From assembly GCA_025890175.1 (NCBI GenBank), contig JANPYM010000009.1, positions 2,348,250-2,412,249 on the forward strand: a DNA stretch of 64,000 bases, in the 5' to 3' direction. Shown here one piece after another: positions 25,317-35,893 of this stretch. Origin of the DNA: Ciborinia camelliae. Lineage: Eukaryota; Ascomycota; Leotiomycetes; Helotiales; Sclerotiniaceae. The translations under genes were made by a program, and so were the position numbers. How positions within the stretch are numbered: the first letter of the stretch is position 1; each line of letters starts with the position of its first letter. The notes beneath the pieces were generated by a model. It worked only from the letters and a program-made list of their open reading frames with translations, searched no databases and was not told the origin of the DNA.

Positions 25317-26159
25317 CTACTCCTTCGCATTGCGCTCATTTACCCAGTCAACCATCTGCCACCAATTCCTGCAGGGATATGTAGTTCCAAAAGCCAATAT
25401 TCCTTGATGATAAGATGCCTCTACCTGAAGAGAAGTGTCGGCGTGGCACATAACGGTCTGTCGTAAGAATTCGACGCAATGCAAGACGAGGGTTTTATCG
25501 ATGTGTTGCGGCATATTACTGATATCTTCCCCAGCTATCAATGCCTTCTTAAGGTCTTCTTCTTGATAGAATCTCTTTCGGAGTGCATCCTGCTATGATG
25601 TTAGTCCATCTGATTCACTGAAGTACCACATGTTGAATGTACTCACGACACAATGTAGTTGGTGAAATCCTGCGAATCCGGATCGCTCGGGTTTGTCTTC
25701 TGGCCACTCGAAGAGCCCATGGTGATCATTGGGGTATAACCCCTCCCAGAGCTTATCGGTATCCGGAGATGGCCTCTGTAGATATGTTCTGTTCGATTTG
25801 AATGTAATTGCAACAGGATCAACCATAAAAAGATATTAGCATTGAAATTTCGAGAAGAAGCACATAAAACAGTAGATTATTCACTCACGGTCAAGGATTG
25901 GACGTGGATAACCGTTGTTGTATGGGTGAGAGAGGTTTTTCTCCAATGAATATGCTTTTCCTGCAAGAAATCCGATCCCCGCACTTGTAATAAATTCTGT
26001 AGAGACAAATATTGCACAAAGGCAATACAAAACCCGTTGCCTTGGTCTGTCCTTTCCTCCGTATTGCGGTGAAGCTTTTGAGTGTGCGAGAAGTTCATTC
26101 TCCTCTTGGTCGAGTGACTCGTAGACATGGTCTTTTGAGGTGCTCTCTGTCGCCGCCAT
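25317..26159 (-). CDS. UstYa-like (DUF3328) oxidase, copy 1, possibly defective
   Basis: UstYa-family proteins oxidatively cyclise or modify fungal peptide and polyketide products using two HxxHC motifs. Proposed exons on the minus strand: 26159-25889, about 25825-25647 and 25589-25317 (about 240 residues). Residues 43-67 form one transmembrane anchor after a short cytosolic N-terminus. The first motif HQLHC (about 145-149) is intact. In the second, where HIDHC is expected just before the conserved VEFLRQTVMC, the reading is HID, five extra residues (KTLVL), then HC, so the motif spacing is broken. The first intron has a clear GTGAGT donor and a gctaat branch-like site, but the expected acceptor position at about 25825-25827 has no AG. 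These two oddities may mark a failing copy, a sequencing error, or an unusual splice. Convergent with the methyltransferase at 23836-25198. Confidence 0.8.
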
Positions 26160-26704
26160 ACTTCTTTCAGGGCTTCACTCGGTATAAGAAGATTGATGGG
26201 AAGTAAGTGGGCTGCAATTGAGTTGTACGTGAGCTGTAAGATTTCCAGTTTATATGTTGGGTGGGATGGGAGGCAGGCTTGCTCGTGAAAGATATCCTCG
26301 CGGGTCATGGGCCTTGCGCAATATACCACCTTGGGTGATTACATGCGGGGTGACAGTCTTTTCTTTAAGACTTTGTGGGCACGGGTTCCAACAAATTAAC
26401 TTACAGGGGATGTTCTTTATGCACTGTTGGAATAGTGGGTAGACGGTCGCTTCTAGGTGAAGAATTCGATTGGGCCAACTGTTTGGGCTGGGGCTAGACG
26501 AGAGAGAGAATTATGATGGTCATGTTGCTAAAATATCCTTCTACGGGCAAAATACGTATCGAGATACTACATATTCATTATACTTGTGTAGAGAAAGCGG
26601 CTTTTATCATTCAAACTTGAACTATGGTAATCAAGACTGTCCAGTTCACGGAGTATGGGCTATTTGCTATATATTTCCTGACCAAAGAGTAGCCAACCAA
26701 GTCC

Positions 26705-27231
26705 CTAGTACTCTTCACTGTAAGGTTTCTCATCAGGGTAGACGATGCTGTCGTCGGCCTCGGCTACTATAAAACCCAATTAGCCACCACTGCCAAAATT
26801 AATTCCATTGGAAAGTCATACCTGTGTGTCTCTTGTACTCTTCACTATAGAGCTTCTCGTCTCGATAGACGATGCTGTCATCCGCTTCAGCTGCCAAAGG
26901 AAAATCAGCTACCATTGGTGAGGAAAGGTCTTGCTGGAATCTCACAAGTGTGTCTCTTATATTCCTCGGTATAGAACTTCTCATCTGGATAGATAATGCT
27001 ATCATCGGCTTCGGTGTTTGCGGCTGCTATATAACGTAAAGTCAGTAAAAGAATATGAACGGGCATGAGAAGTTTGGCTTCTGGAATCTTACCAGGAGTT
27101 CTTTTGTATTCCTCGCTGTACAAATTCTCATCGGGATACACGATCACATCATCAGTTCCAGCGCTTCTTTTGATCGGCCCTGCAATAGCCAATGTGCTGA
27201 GCACAATTGTAAGAATTGTTGAGGCACGCAT
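26705..27231 (-). CDS. Secreted RiPP precursor with four Kex2-flanked Tyr-rich core repeats
   Basis: Predicted precursor of a ribosomally made, post-translationally modified peptide of the dikaritin/KEP kind. Minus-strand exons: 27231-27093, 27026-26946, 26890-26822 and 26766-26705; all three introns (66, 55, 55 bases) are GT-AG and phase 1; 116 residues. A signal peptide (about 1-18, cleaved near AIAG) is followed by Lys21-Arg22. Four repeats follow, ending in EEY at Tyr42, Tyr69, Tyr92 and Tyr116. The core pattern is Y-[P/R]-D-E-[N/K]-x-Y-[S/T]-E-E-Y, with Lys-Arg after the first three and the stop codon directly after the fourth Tyr. Linkers carry T/H-P/T then acidic residues (EADDS). Each repeat is essentially one exon. 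It is surrounded by three UstYa-like genes and two methyltransferases, as expected for a pathway that crosslinks Tyr side chains. The product is unknown and it is not a sequence I recognise. Confidence 0.85.
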
Positions 27232-27630
27232 ATTCTGGAGATTTTTCTGCTCGGAATTGATCGTATGTATTCAGGTGAATTTGTGGTCTCGGAATTTAAG
27301 AGGATGTCTACGGTATTGGTTTGGGGTGCATGCGTTGTCATATAAGTAAGTGTTTATAAAATTTAACCGGCCGCGATGCCAATGTCATAAAGTCTCGGCA
27401 ATTCGGAAAATAATTTGACTTTCTAGGCCCCGTCTTAATTTTTTGGGTGTCCATATATATGCAGCAAGTCAGCATTCCGATATCTTTCCAGACCCAAAAT
27501 CATTTAAAAGAACATCATGTTACATGCTCTGCTTTGACTCTTCTGTGCAGTTTATATGTGCTAGTGGTCTCGAAACGGACAACATTCAATTGACGTCTCA
27601 AGAGCATCGGCCTCTCGCCCACCATTCAAA
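27232..27630. promoter_or_regulatory. Divergent promoter between precursor and UstYa-like copy 2
   Basis: A 399-base intergenic space separates the start codons of the precursor (minus) and the UstYa-like gene at 27631 (plus), so both are probably controlled from it. At 27396-27406 it holds CGG, five bases, CGG (cggcaattcgg), a direct-repeat arrangement of the kind bound by Zn2Cys6 fungal activators. A ccggccgcg patch lies at about 27368. Which factor binds, if any, cannot be told, and no Zn2Cys6 gene was recognised in the window. Confidence 0.4.
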
Positions 27631-28496
27631 ATGCTAACAAAAAAGGGAAAATTTGGGTCTCCGGAACTTGAAGCTGCGAAATCGATTGGGGCCGTTCCAT
27701 TCCTGCTTCCAGATGGATCAGGATATTCCCATACTGATGTCTCAGGCATCGCTATAGCGAAGCCTGCGAGAACTGGAAGAAAAATAGGCTTAGCAGTGGC
27801 GCTACACGCCGGTCTAATCTTGCTCTATTCAATCACGAGTATTACCTTGATTGTCTGGTTCCATGATTCAAGAATGGAGAAGTCTCGTTCTGGTAAGTGC
27901 TGTCTATCCAATCTGAAGCCTAGATCCGTTGACGCTAAACGCCGCGGATAGCTTTACCTGACATGGACGTAAAGTACCACTCCCACCAGTACTCTCTTAT
28001 GCGCGAAAGCCCTTTCGTCGGCCCTCCATCCCCATCTGTCGATGAAGCCTGGCACACCTTACTTTCAAACATGAGCATACGCGTCAGCGATAAGGAGTTA
28101 TCCGCACACTCACTCACATCTGTCGCTCTGCCTGACGGTGGAAACCTTGCCTGGGTGGGTGTATTCCACGAATTGCATTGTGTGAAGATGCTTCAACAAG
28201 CTAATTACCACGAATACTACCACCACAATGTGGGAGGCCAGGAATTGAGAGATTTGCAGGTGCATGTTGGACATTGTATTGGATTGCTAAGGGCTACGGT
28301 TATGTGTCGACCGTATCTGGCAAGTCTTACGACGTTTGTGTGGAGGGAGGGGTTGAAAGGTCCACTGTTGGCTCCAGAGAGGCCGGTGAGGCAATGCGTT
28401 AACTGGGATGTGTTGATGGGTAGTATTCGAGACCGAGTTGTGGCGAAGGAAGAGCTTGAAAGACTGAAGAATCCTCTTGGTATGGCTGATGCTTAA
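27631..28496 (+). CDS. UstYa-like (DUF3328) oxidase, copy 2
   Basis: Predicted membrane-anchored oxidase that would act on the peptide encoded divergently next door. Two exons, 27631-27892 and 27952-28496, with a 59-base GTAAGT...TAG intron, give 268 residues. A soluble N-terminus of about 50 residues precedes one transmembrane helix (about 51-76). Then comes the DUF3328 body, with PPSPSVDEAWHTLL, the first metal-binding motif HELHC (160-164) and the second, HVGHC (192-196), followed by IGLLRATVMC. Both motifs are intact, unlike copy 1. The tail after the second motif is longer than in copies 1 and 3 and includes a CVNWDVL segment, which corresponds to the CxxW near the end of the family. Among the three copies this is the best candidate for the cyclase partner of the precursor, because of its shared promoter and intact motifs; that is inference. 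Confidence 0.9.
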
Positions 28497-30944
28497 ACAT
28501 TGTCGTTGTAGAGACGTATTACAAACTTGCCTTGCATGGATTACTAGGATGTTTGTGGAGAATATTCTGACAGCAGTCAAAGATGAATAACTACAGTAAA
28601 AACTTCATTCTGTTTCTTGTAACTAGATATCTGCATAAGGGTAATCTCAAAAGTTTGCTGTACAACGTATTATCAAACTGTCGCCATTCTATCTAGTTTG
28701 TATTACCTCGTTCCACTATTCAAGAGCCTAGACCGGATGACAATGCACTTGCCGCTTTGAACAGAAAATGAACCGATATTCGTTGAATCGTCAACGGCAC
28801 TGTGCCGCCAACTCGCTGATAGAAAACAGTCCTATGCACGCACTTAGTGATATTGGGACTAGTCAAAAGAGTTTTCAATATTACCCGACATGTATCATCT
28901 GCTGTCATCATCTCCAAAGATTTTCAGATCGCCGTGTGACTTGTCTAAAGCACCAAGATCCTTTCGCGCTTTAAGGTTGCTAATTCTGGACAGAGAAAGT
29001 TGAGGAACTGATCGTCTATGGAGCAACAGTATTAATTCATCCTGGTGCTTACTCGTAACCTCCATGACATGGAAGACCCATGTGTTTTATTAAATTGAAG
29101 ATGCAAGTGATCTGTTTAATGAGTTCATCAACCCATCTACTTGTGTAGCCAGGGGTTGCTATCTAGTCTTTTTAGGACTGATGTAGGCAGGATATTCTCT
29201 TGATTGCGTTAAGACTTGGGTATCGAACCATTTTGAGCGAGTCTGCAACTCTGCAATGTTCCTCTATTATTAACCGGCGAACCAGTCTGACAAGTTAGTA
29301 ATCTCCTACGGTTGACCACATATAATGGGTCTGCTGTAGATGCGGGGGCAGTCCGAGCCTAAGAACTCATGCAAGAGGAAAGATTGTAAAATAAGGCCAG
29401 GACCATCTTGAGCGCGTCTGCAACCCTCCAATTTTCAAGAGTGCTTCACGGGCGATCCATTACAACAGACTAACAATCTCTTGTGGTGGAGCTCCTCTGG
29501 TGGATCTTCTGTAGTGGATCTGCTGCGGAGGTGGGGCGGGACTCGGGAGTTACAACCGAATCAATCCATGCAGGAGAAACGGAGAATTAGATCTGTCGCA
29601 GCTCGGATTGCAGTGCGGTATGCATCGATCAGACTGCTGCTGTTTTGGTATTATATCAAAAGTAACCAATAGAGGGCTTCAAACCCTATCTCCGAATTCG
29701 CTTACTCCCGCACCCGCACCCGTTGCATAGAACGAGTCGTGACGGGGCGGGTTCTTATCCGCGGACCCCATTCTTATTAATGGCTTTCTGCGGATGATTG
29801 AAGAATTTTGTATACAGATTCCTCAGTACCTCGGTATCTACTTCGACAGTGGTCCGTAAATAAGGGGTCTAGAACACCCGACTGCATGAAAATCCCAATA
29901 TATACTCATCTTCCGGTATTTAGTTCACAGATAATACACAACTACTCCGTACATATTTTATTGGAAATAATACTACGCCTCTCAAAACTGAAGAACCCAC
30001 TCGTGGAATACCGGCCATTTGTTTACGGTAAGCCGGTGGCCATTCCCACAAATGACATTTTATTGGGCTGTGGCTCTAACTTCAATGGCCACCTTGCTGA
30101 TGGGTTACCCCCCCACCTAGAAACCCTGTATTAAGCATACCCAAGTTTTTTTATTCAGGGATAAGATCTAGTGTGCATTGATCTGAGTTCAGGGAAAGAA
30201 CTTACAAGAAGTGTAATTCCAGGCAGTAATTGCATCTGATGAATGGTGACAGGGGCATGATACGAGCATCATGCTAACCCAGCTATATCACTTACCTGAA
30301 CCAATCAAAAGGGGGATACCAAAGCTCGACTGTAATTGAAGTCTGATATCCTTTCACTGGAGTGGAGTTGGAAGTTCTATAATACGCTTAGGCCTCTCTA
30401 CCCTAGATTCCCCGCTCACATACCCCGCTTTGTATCGAATGAAGTGTCGCAACATCCAAAATGGATGGGACTAGTGACGACTTTACATTTCTTAGATTAG
30501 TTGTATTTGATCAAAAGGCTAGTAAAATTGAAATATTTTTACCTAGACCCTTAAGGCTACGACGCACGGTGAGAAGTCGTAGTTCTAGAAGTCTTATTGA
30601 TTAGGTATGTGGGAAGGCTAAAGGTTGTAAGAGGTTAGGCCTCTTGGCTAAATATATACACAAATGGATGCCTTAGTCAGGCTCAAAAGAGCCTTACAAC
30701 GGATACTGATGACTGGAGCAACGGGGAACTTGGTACCAGTAATTAGATTGATCAAAGGGCACAGAGAGGTCACAAATCAGACAATTAGATAAAGTTTAGT
30801 TAGAATAGATCAACTGCGAGTATAGTAGATCACCCCAGAATCTCTATAGTATTCATCTTCTGAAGAATCAGTCTGAGCCAATTACCACGGCCCCGTAGAA
30901 GATCATTGCGGAAGTTTTCAGCAGACACGTGAAGTACTGCCTAC
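28497..30944. other. Gene-free gap inside the cluster
   Basis: No gene is supported in 2.4 kb. A diverged tandem duplication lies at about 29,228-29,590 (separate entry). A G+C-richer patch at 29,700-29,770 includes cgcacccgcacccg. Short frames at 28,768, 29,481 and 29,808 show no motif. The stretch could hold remnants of lost cluster genes, but I cannot identify any. Confidence 0.4.
29228..29590. repeat. Diverged tandem duplication, about 180 bases per copy
   Basis: Two neighbouring segments align by eye. Copy 1 starts near 29,228 (ttttgagcgagtctgcaact) and copy 2 near 29,402 (tcttgagcgcgtctgcaacc). Both continue through a taa/aatctc block and a ggtctgctgtag versus gatctgctgcgg block followed by a G-rich stretch. 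Identity is partial, so the duplication is old. No coding function is seen. Confidence 0.4.
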
Positions 30945-32364
30945 CTACCACTCCCTAGGGATTCCCTGGCCACTCTGATTCGTATTTTCAATTTGTGTAA
31001 GTTGATGTTCCGATCCTGTCTCTGTAGGCTGCGTAACTTTCAAGTTGGAGCTTTTGCCGGTCTTGTAGTATTTCCCATTAGTAGCAGTTGAACTGAAGTT
31101 GTAACCCTTTGGCGTGGTAAAGTATCGATCGTAGAGTGTCTTGAGCGCTGGAACACTTCCACACACAAGAACGACGAAATTCTCGGCACCACTCCACATA
31201 ACGAGGTTGTAAGTGTCCCCTGTGTAAATTAGCGATTGGCCATTATTTACTCCATTGCGAAGCATAAATATGAGCCATTGTAACTTACAAGTAATGTCAG
31301 AGTGCGCATTCAGCGAGTATAAGTAAGTTATCTTGACGATACCAGCAACCGCAGTGCTTCAAGAATCAGTAAACTGGCACGATGATAAACAAGGTCTTTT
31401 GTTTCAGAAATGACTTACAAGAGTCCCGGTCCCAGCAGAAAACAGAGAATGATCTTGTTCTTCGTAGGCATCTGAAGACCCGAAATGATGGTCGCAGGCA
31501 GAAGCGCAAAAACGGTATCAGTAAATACATTGAAGCCTGGGGAGAGATAAGTTAGTAAGCCCATCTAGGAAGCGGTGGCGTCGACCTTGACCGTAGAGAC
31601 TCGGACTCACTGGCTTGAAATATCGAGAAATTGGCCTGAACGGTAGGGTTCCAACAGTGTGCTTTTATTGTTGTGTCCCATAAAGCACTAGGGGGGTTGC
31701 ATTGGGCATACGTGAGGATGCTGTCAAGTGTATTGATGATAGCCATAAGTGTCATGATGGTAACAATAGTCCAGAACCTCCATCCACGAATCGGGTGAAG
31801 AATGCGAATGAGAAGCAAGCCAACCGATATCTTCCCAGGCGTAAAGGCACTGATGCCCCAGCACTGCAGTACGTAATTCCATTTGATACATTCCGTAATT
31901 TGCGATGGACTCAAGTAGTAGAGATGCTTGAAACCGCCGATAGTTGCTTCGTACGTGCAGAAACAGCTCAAAGCTACTTGAAATATCTGTTGATCCTCAT
32001 TAGCAAGAACAGAAAATGATTAAGAAGACTGTGAGGGAAAGCTCACGAGGCTGATAAGCATGAGCCAGTCATCTGGCCAGTGGCACGAGCAAGTCGACGA
32101 GCGTAGAATCGGAGGCCAATGACTAGCATAGCTATCGCAGCAATTGTCCAGTATAGAGCAATAACGGCCCCACCACGATCTCGATCGCCGTCACCAGTTT
32201 ATGGTAGACTCAATCAGACATTATTGGTGATATGCGAGCAAAATCTGGAACAGTGCTTTGTGGGAGGTCTGAAGCTTTTCCAGTCGGTGTTAATATAAAG
32301 TAAACCTTGAACTAGTGTTCGTCCCTTGAGTGAAATCTGCAAGTTCTTGGCGATTGAGAACCAT
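30945..32364 (-). pseudogene. SAT4/PTH11-type fungal rhodopsin-fold membrane protein, N-terminus broken
   Basis: Family of seven-helix fungal membrane proteins (PF20684 type), some acting as surface receptors. Downstream exons read cleanly on the minus strand: 31986-31611, 31536-31419, 31356-31289 and 31219-30945, with matching phases and GT-AG introns. They carry the family segments WGISAFTPGKISVGLLLIRI, LMAIINTLDSILTYAQCNPP, DTVFALLPATII and DTYNLVMWSGAENFVVLVCG. The first exon, ending at 32047, is damaged. The segment ALYWTIAAIAMLVIGLRFYA is in one frame, while the following DDWLMLISL lies in another (break near 32068-32072). A stop stands upstream without an ATG in frame. A possible original start is at 32364. 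Either the gene is recently dead or the assembly has errors at this end. It lies between UstYa-like copy 2 and methyltransferase copy 2; a role in the pathway is unknown. Confidence 0.75.
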
Positions 32365-33017
32365 CTTAACTTCAAGTATTCTAAAGTTCAAATATTGACT
32401 TAATTTTGGAGCGGGAATAGTGGGTGAGATTGAGATCCTTCCAATTTTCCTGGATGATATGTGTGGGTTGGATTTTCCTTAGAATTTGGCTTGCCCATCT
32501 TTTTGGCTCACCCATCTTGTTTTGAGCTACAAAATCGAATATGAAACTTCATTTCATCTCGGCCTTTACAAGTGGCGCAATATAAGCTACGAGAGAGGTT
32601 ATAAAGGGGCGTTGCCAATAATATATACACGCTATAGGCAAGGACTATTATTGGTTGGCCCAAGCGGCCGTATTCAAATCTCGTGAGCTATAATTAGCTG
32701 AAAAAAAATCAACAGAAAGTCAACAGTAAACCAACAGTAAACGAAAAGCTAGTCAGGTTCACTTGTATATTTGTCACATTAAAGTTGGATTGCGGCTCAT
32801 CAATACTTCCAGGGTGTTTGCTGTGCCACCCTGCAAAACTTTCCCAATCCGGTTCCTTTTGCAGCAGCTTATAAACATCCAAGTTTTCTTCTCAAAATCG
32901 CGACATTCGTTTACTTCCTGGTTGGGAAACAGAAAATACTTGCTTTCAAATAATTTTGGCAGACATTGATTGTATTGATTCACATTTTCGACGCAGTTTA
33001 CAGACCTTGATTTGACC

Positions 33018-34465
33018 ATGGAGGCAATTACTACTCTCGCAAAAGAGATACAGAATGCAGCTGCTACTGCAGATGAGGCTGGCCGTAAGGAATTGTTGGA
33101 TTCTCTCCGAGATTTGCAATATTCTATCGAGAAGCCAGAAGATACAATGCAAAGAGTCATCCATCTGGTATGATATGATCTCTTAAACATGTACCTACAA
33201 GTCGTCTCCTAACATTACCTTACTTTTTCAGCATTTAGTCATCGCTATCACTCGAACTGCGATTGATCTCAAACTTTTTAATATTCTCGGCGAATCGGAT
33301 GGCCCTCTACAACTAAAAGACTTGGCTTCCAGCACTGGGGCTGACCCGACGCTTCTCGGTTAGTAAATATAGCGCTAAAGCTACAGCTAGAGCTACACCC
33401 ACCCCCCCCCCCCNNNNNNNNNNCCCCCCCCCCCCCAAAAAAAGATTACGTCAAGCTGATGTTTTTCTAGGGAGAATACTTCGAATGCTTTCTTCGTTGG
33501 GAATGATCAAAGAAACAGGAGAGGATGAATTTACTTCCAATCAAACGAGCAATAACCTCTCCATTCCCGAAATTCAAGCTGGCCTCTACCACAAGTATGA
33601 AACACTTTGTTCAGTTCTCTTTACCATGTTCTGTGACTTATCATTCATGATTGCAGTTACGATGTTTTGGGCCCCGCCTATCAAGTTCTACCCGACTTTC
33701 TGGCTTCTACCAAATACCAAAGTCCCACAGAGACTCACAAGGCAGCTTTCCAGAAAGCCTGGAATACCGACTTGCCATTGTGGTTATGGTTTCAATCGCG
33801 GCCCAAGGAAACCGCACAATTTAATCGCTTCATGATTGCCCAACGATCCAGTACACCGAATGCCTTCAACTTCTTTCCCATCGAAGAGGAATGCAAAGAC
33901 TGGCCCGCAGAAAACCCACTTTTTGTTGATGTTGGCGGAGCTTCAGGTCAACAGTGTATTGAATTCAGGAAAAAATTTCCCGACATCAAGGGCAGGGTCA
34001 TATTTCAGGATCTACCTGGAGAAATCGAGCACGCCGTATCGCAAGGTCTGCCAGAGGGAGTGGAAGCCATGGTGCATGACTTCTACACTCCACAAGTCAT
34101 AAAGGGTGAGTGAAATAGGAATGCCCTTCTCAGGAAAAGAATTAACACATCTAGGCGCAAAATTCTACTACTTGCGTGCAATTCTCCACGACCACCTTGA
34201 TGACAAAGCAATCCTCATATTGAAGAATATCATGCAAGTCATGGATAAAGATTCCTTGATATTGCTTGATGAAATGGTGTTACCAAACCACAACGTTGAT
34301 TGGTTTGCTACCCAAACTGATTTGACAATGTTGGCGGCATTTGGCTCATTGGAGCGTACGGAAGCGCAGTGGAAGAATCTTCTGGAGGGTGTTGGCTTAA
34401 AGGTGCGAAATATTGTTACTTATACGCACGCGTTCAGACTCAGCGTAATAGCAGCAAGTCTTTGA
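33018..34465 (+). CDS. Class I SAM-dependent O-methyltransferase (cluster copy 2)
   Basis: Second COMT-like O-methyltransferase. Five exons fit: 33018-33167, 33232-33358, 33471-33594, 33657-34105 and 34155-34465, all GT-AG with consistent phases, giving 386 residues. The N-terminal half carries a winged-helix region (LASSTGADPTLLGRILRMLS, split by intron 2) that aligns substrate and dimer. SAM motif I VDVGGASG is at about 224-231. The segment LRAILHDH gives His295 as the likely catalytic base, with Asp296 next to it. The C-terminus ends in a short HAFRLSVIAASL and lacks the EAVW-type ending. Intron 2 contains a poly-C tract interrupted by ten Ns, so that intron is not fully sequenced, but no coding frame is lost. 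Different intron positions from copy 1 mean the two are not recent duplicates. It converges on the UstYa-like gene at 34686-35494. Confidence 0.9.
33403..33437. other. Poly-C tract with 10-N assembly gap
   Basis: Ten N characters at 33414-33423 sit inside a run of C on both sides, within intron 2 of the methyltransferase. The true length of the homopolymer is unknown. Confidence 0.95.
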
Positions 34466-34685
34466 TTGGATTGGGCACACAATGTCAAATGTTGAAGTAC
34501 AACTGTAGACAATATTTGTATATGCCAGAAAATTCTACAAAAACAATGAAAACGCAGTGCACAAAAGTTACCAGCGAGATTGCTTGATTGTGATGCCAAC
34601 AACTTTGTCAGTAGTAGATTAGGTAGCACGGGACTGCGTCGTAAGAACTAAGACTGACTATACTAACACATGTTTGATAATATCT

Positions 34686-35494
34686 TCAATGGTGACCCTG
34701 GTGATCCATCAAACCAAGGGCTTTCACTCTCTCCCTCTCCTCTTCTATGTTGTAGTTCTGCCACTTCTCAACCCACTGTGTGACTTGTTCCCAACTTTTA
34801 CACTTGTGTTCGACCCCAAATCCCGATACTCCGCCCTTCTCCTGATCCTTCTCCTCGATAGCGAGGTCGGGTTGGCACATTAAGCTTTGTCGAATCAGAT
34901 CGATGCAGTGTCTAATATGTGGAGGAGAAGCCATCATCGGGAGTTCATCCTCAAGAATGGCAGGCCCGGTAGTTGCAGCTGAAAGAAGTAACCAATAAGT
35001 GCTACGAAGACCATTCTTCCGAATTGTCAGGATGATAATGGTATTTTAGATGGTGCTTCAACGGCTTACCAGGCAATGCAATTGATGAAACACCGACAGT
35101 GCTGAGCGATGAGGCGCAAGTTTGGGATGTTGGAAGTACCCCCCTTGAGACGGAAAAAGAGAGTCCCATGCTGCATTTGTTTCGTTCGAGGGCTTTTGTC
35201 CATAAGTCTGATTGTATACGAATATTTCTGATTTTGTAGTGACTAGGCAAAAAGTCAGGATGTTCTTGTAACTAGAGCTCACGAATACGTACGATGGATA
35301 AAGTCATCTGATTCTATCTTACTGTAGTACCTTCCAGCAGAAAAAGAGGCTGCGGATAAAAATATGGCCAGTAAAACAAAGACGAAATGTGACTTTGAGA
35401 AAGGAACACAAGGTTTCCGAGGCTGCTTCTCCAAAGGATTCAACAAGGAATAATACCGGGAAGGTGGCATTGTAAAAAGCTTCACCATTTTCAA
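34686..35494 (-). CDS. UstYa-like (DUF3328) oxidase, copy 3
   Basis: Minus-strand exons 35494-35293, 35242-35070 and 35015-34686 give 234 residues; an internal ATG at 35470 is an alternative start. The first donor is GTACGT, and the second intron (54 bases) ends at ttcggaag before AATGGTCTTCG. This acceptor, not the more obvious ttcag further on, keeps the frame and restores the family segment NGLRSTYW. A transmembrane helix spans about residues 36-55 (HFVFVLLAIFLSAASFSAG). HQLHC is at 120-124 and HIRHC at 158-162, followed by IDLIRQSLMC; both motifs are intact. KCKSWEQVTQW near the end is the usual CxxW region. It is convergent with methyltransferase copy 2, mirroring the pair at 23.8-26.2 kb. 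A role in tailoring the peptide is inferred from family and location. Confidence 0.9.
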
Positions 35495-35893
35495 ATTTGA
35501 AATATGTGAAAAGAATACGCATCTATTTACCTGTCTGGTTTGATAGAACCCATTTTGTCGGAACGCATAGGCCCTTACATATTATCAAGTAAGAAAGCGG
35601 GTTGAACCTGCCCAGGTGCATATGCATATGTATCCTTTGCATATCCGTTACGAACCTACAGCGCATAATCAATTTATGCACCCTGCCTCTCAGCGGCATA
35701 TAACCCAGACAAATTGACGCTGAGAAAAAAGGTTACAGCTAGAAATATTGACAAATACGATACCCCGCTATCACTGCCTCTTAGCTCTCCACTTTTTATC
35801 AGCTCTTGTTCATCCGTCAAAACACATAGATACAAGCCCAACCATACTAAAGATTCTTACAGGTTTCTGTATTAACAATCCGATAATTTCATC

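Noticed and set aside
32640..32695. tRNA-like string (ggttggcccaagcgg, then attcaaatctcg)
   Set aside because: No matching acceptor or anticodon stems could be paired around it.
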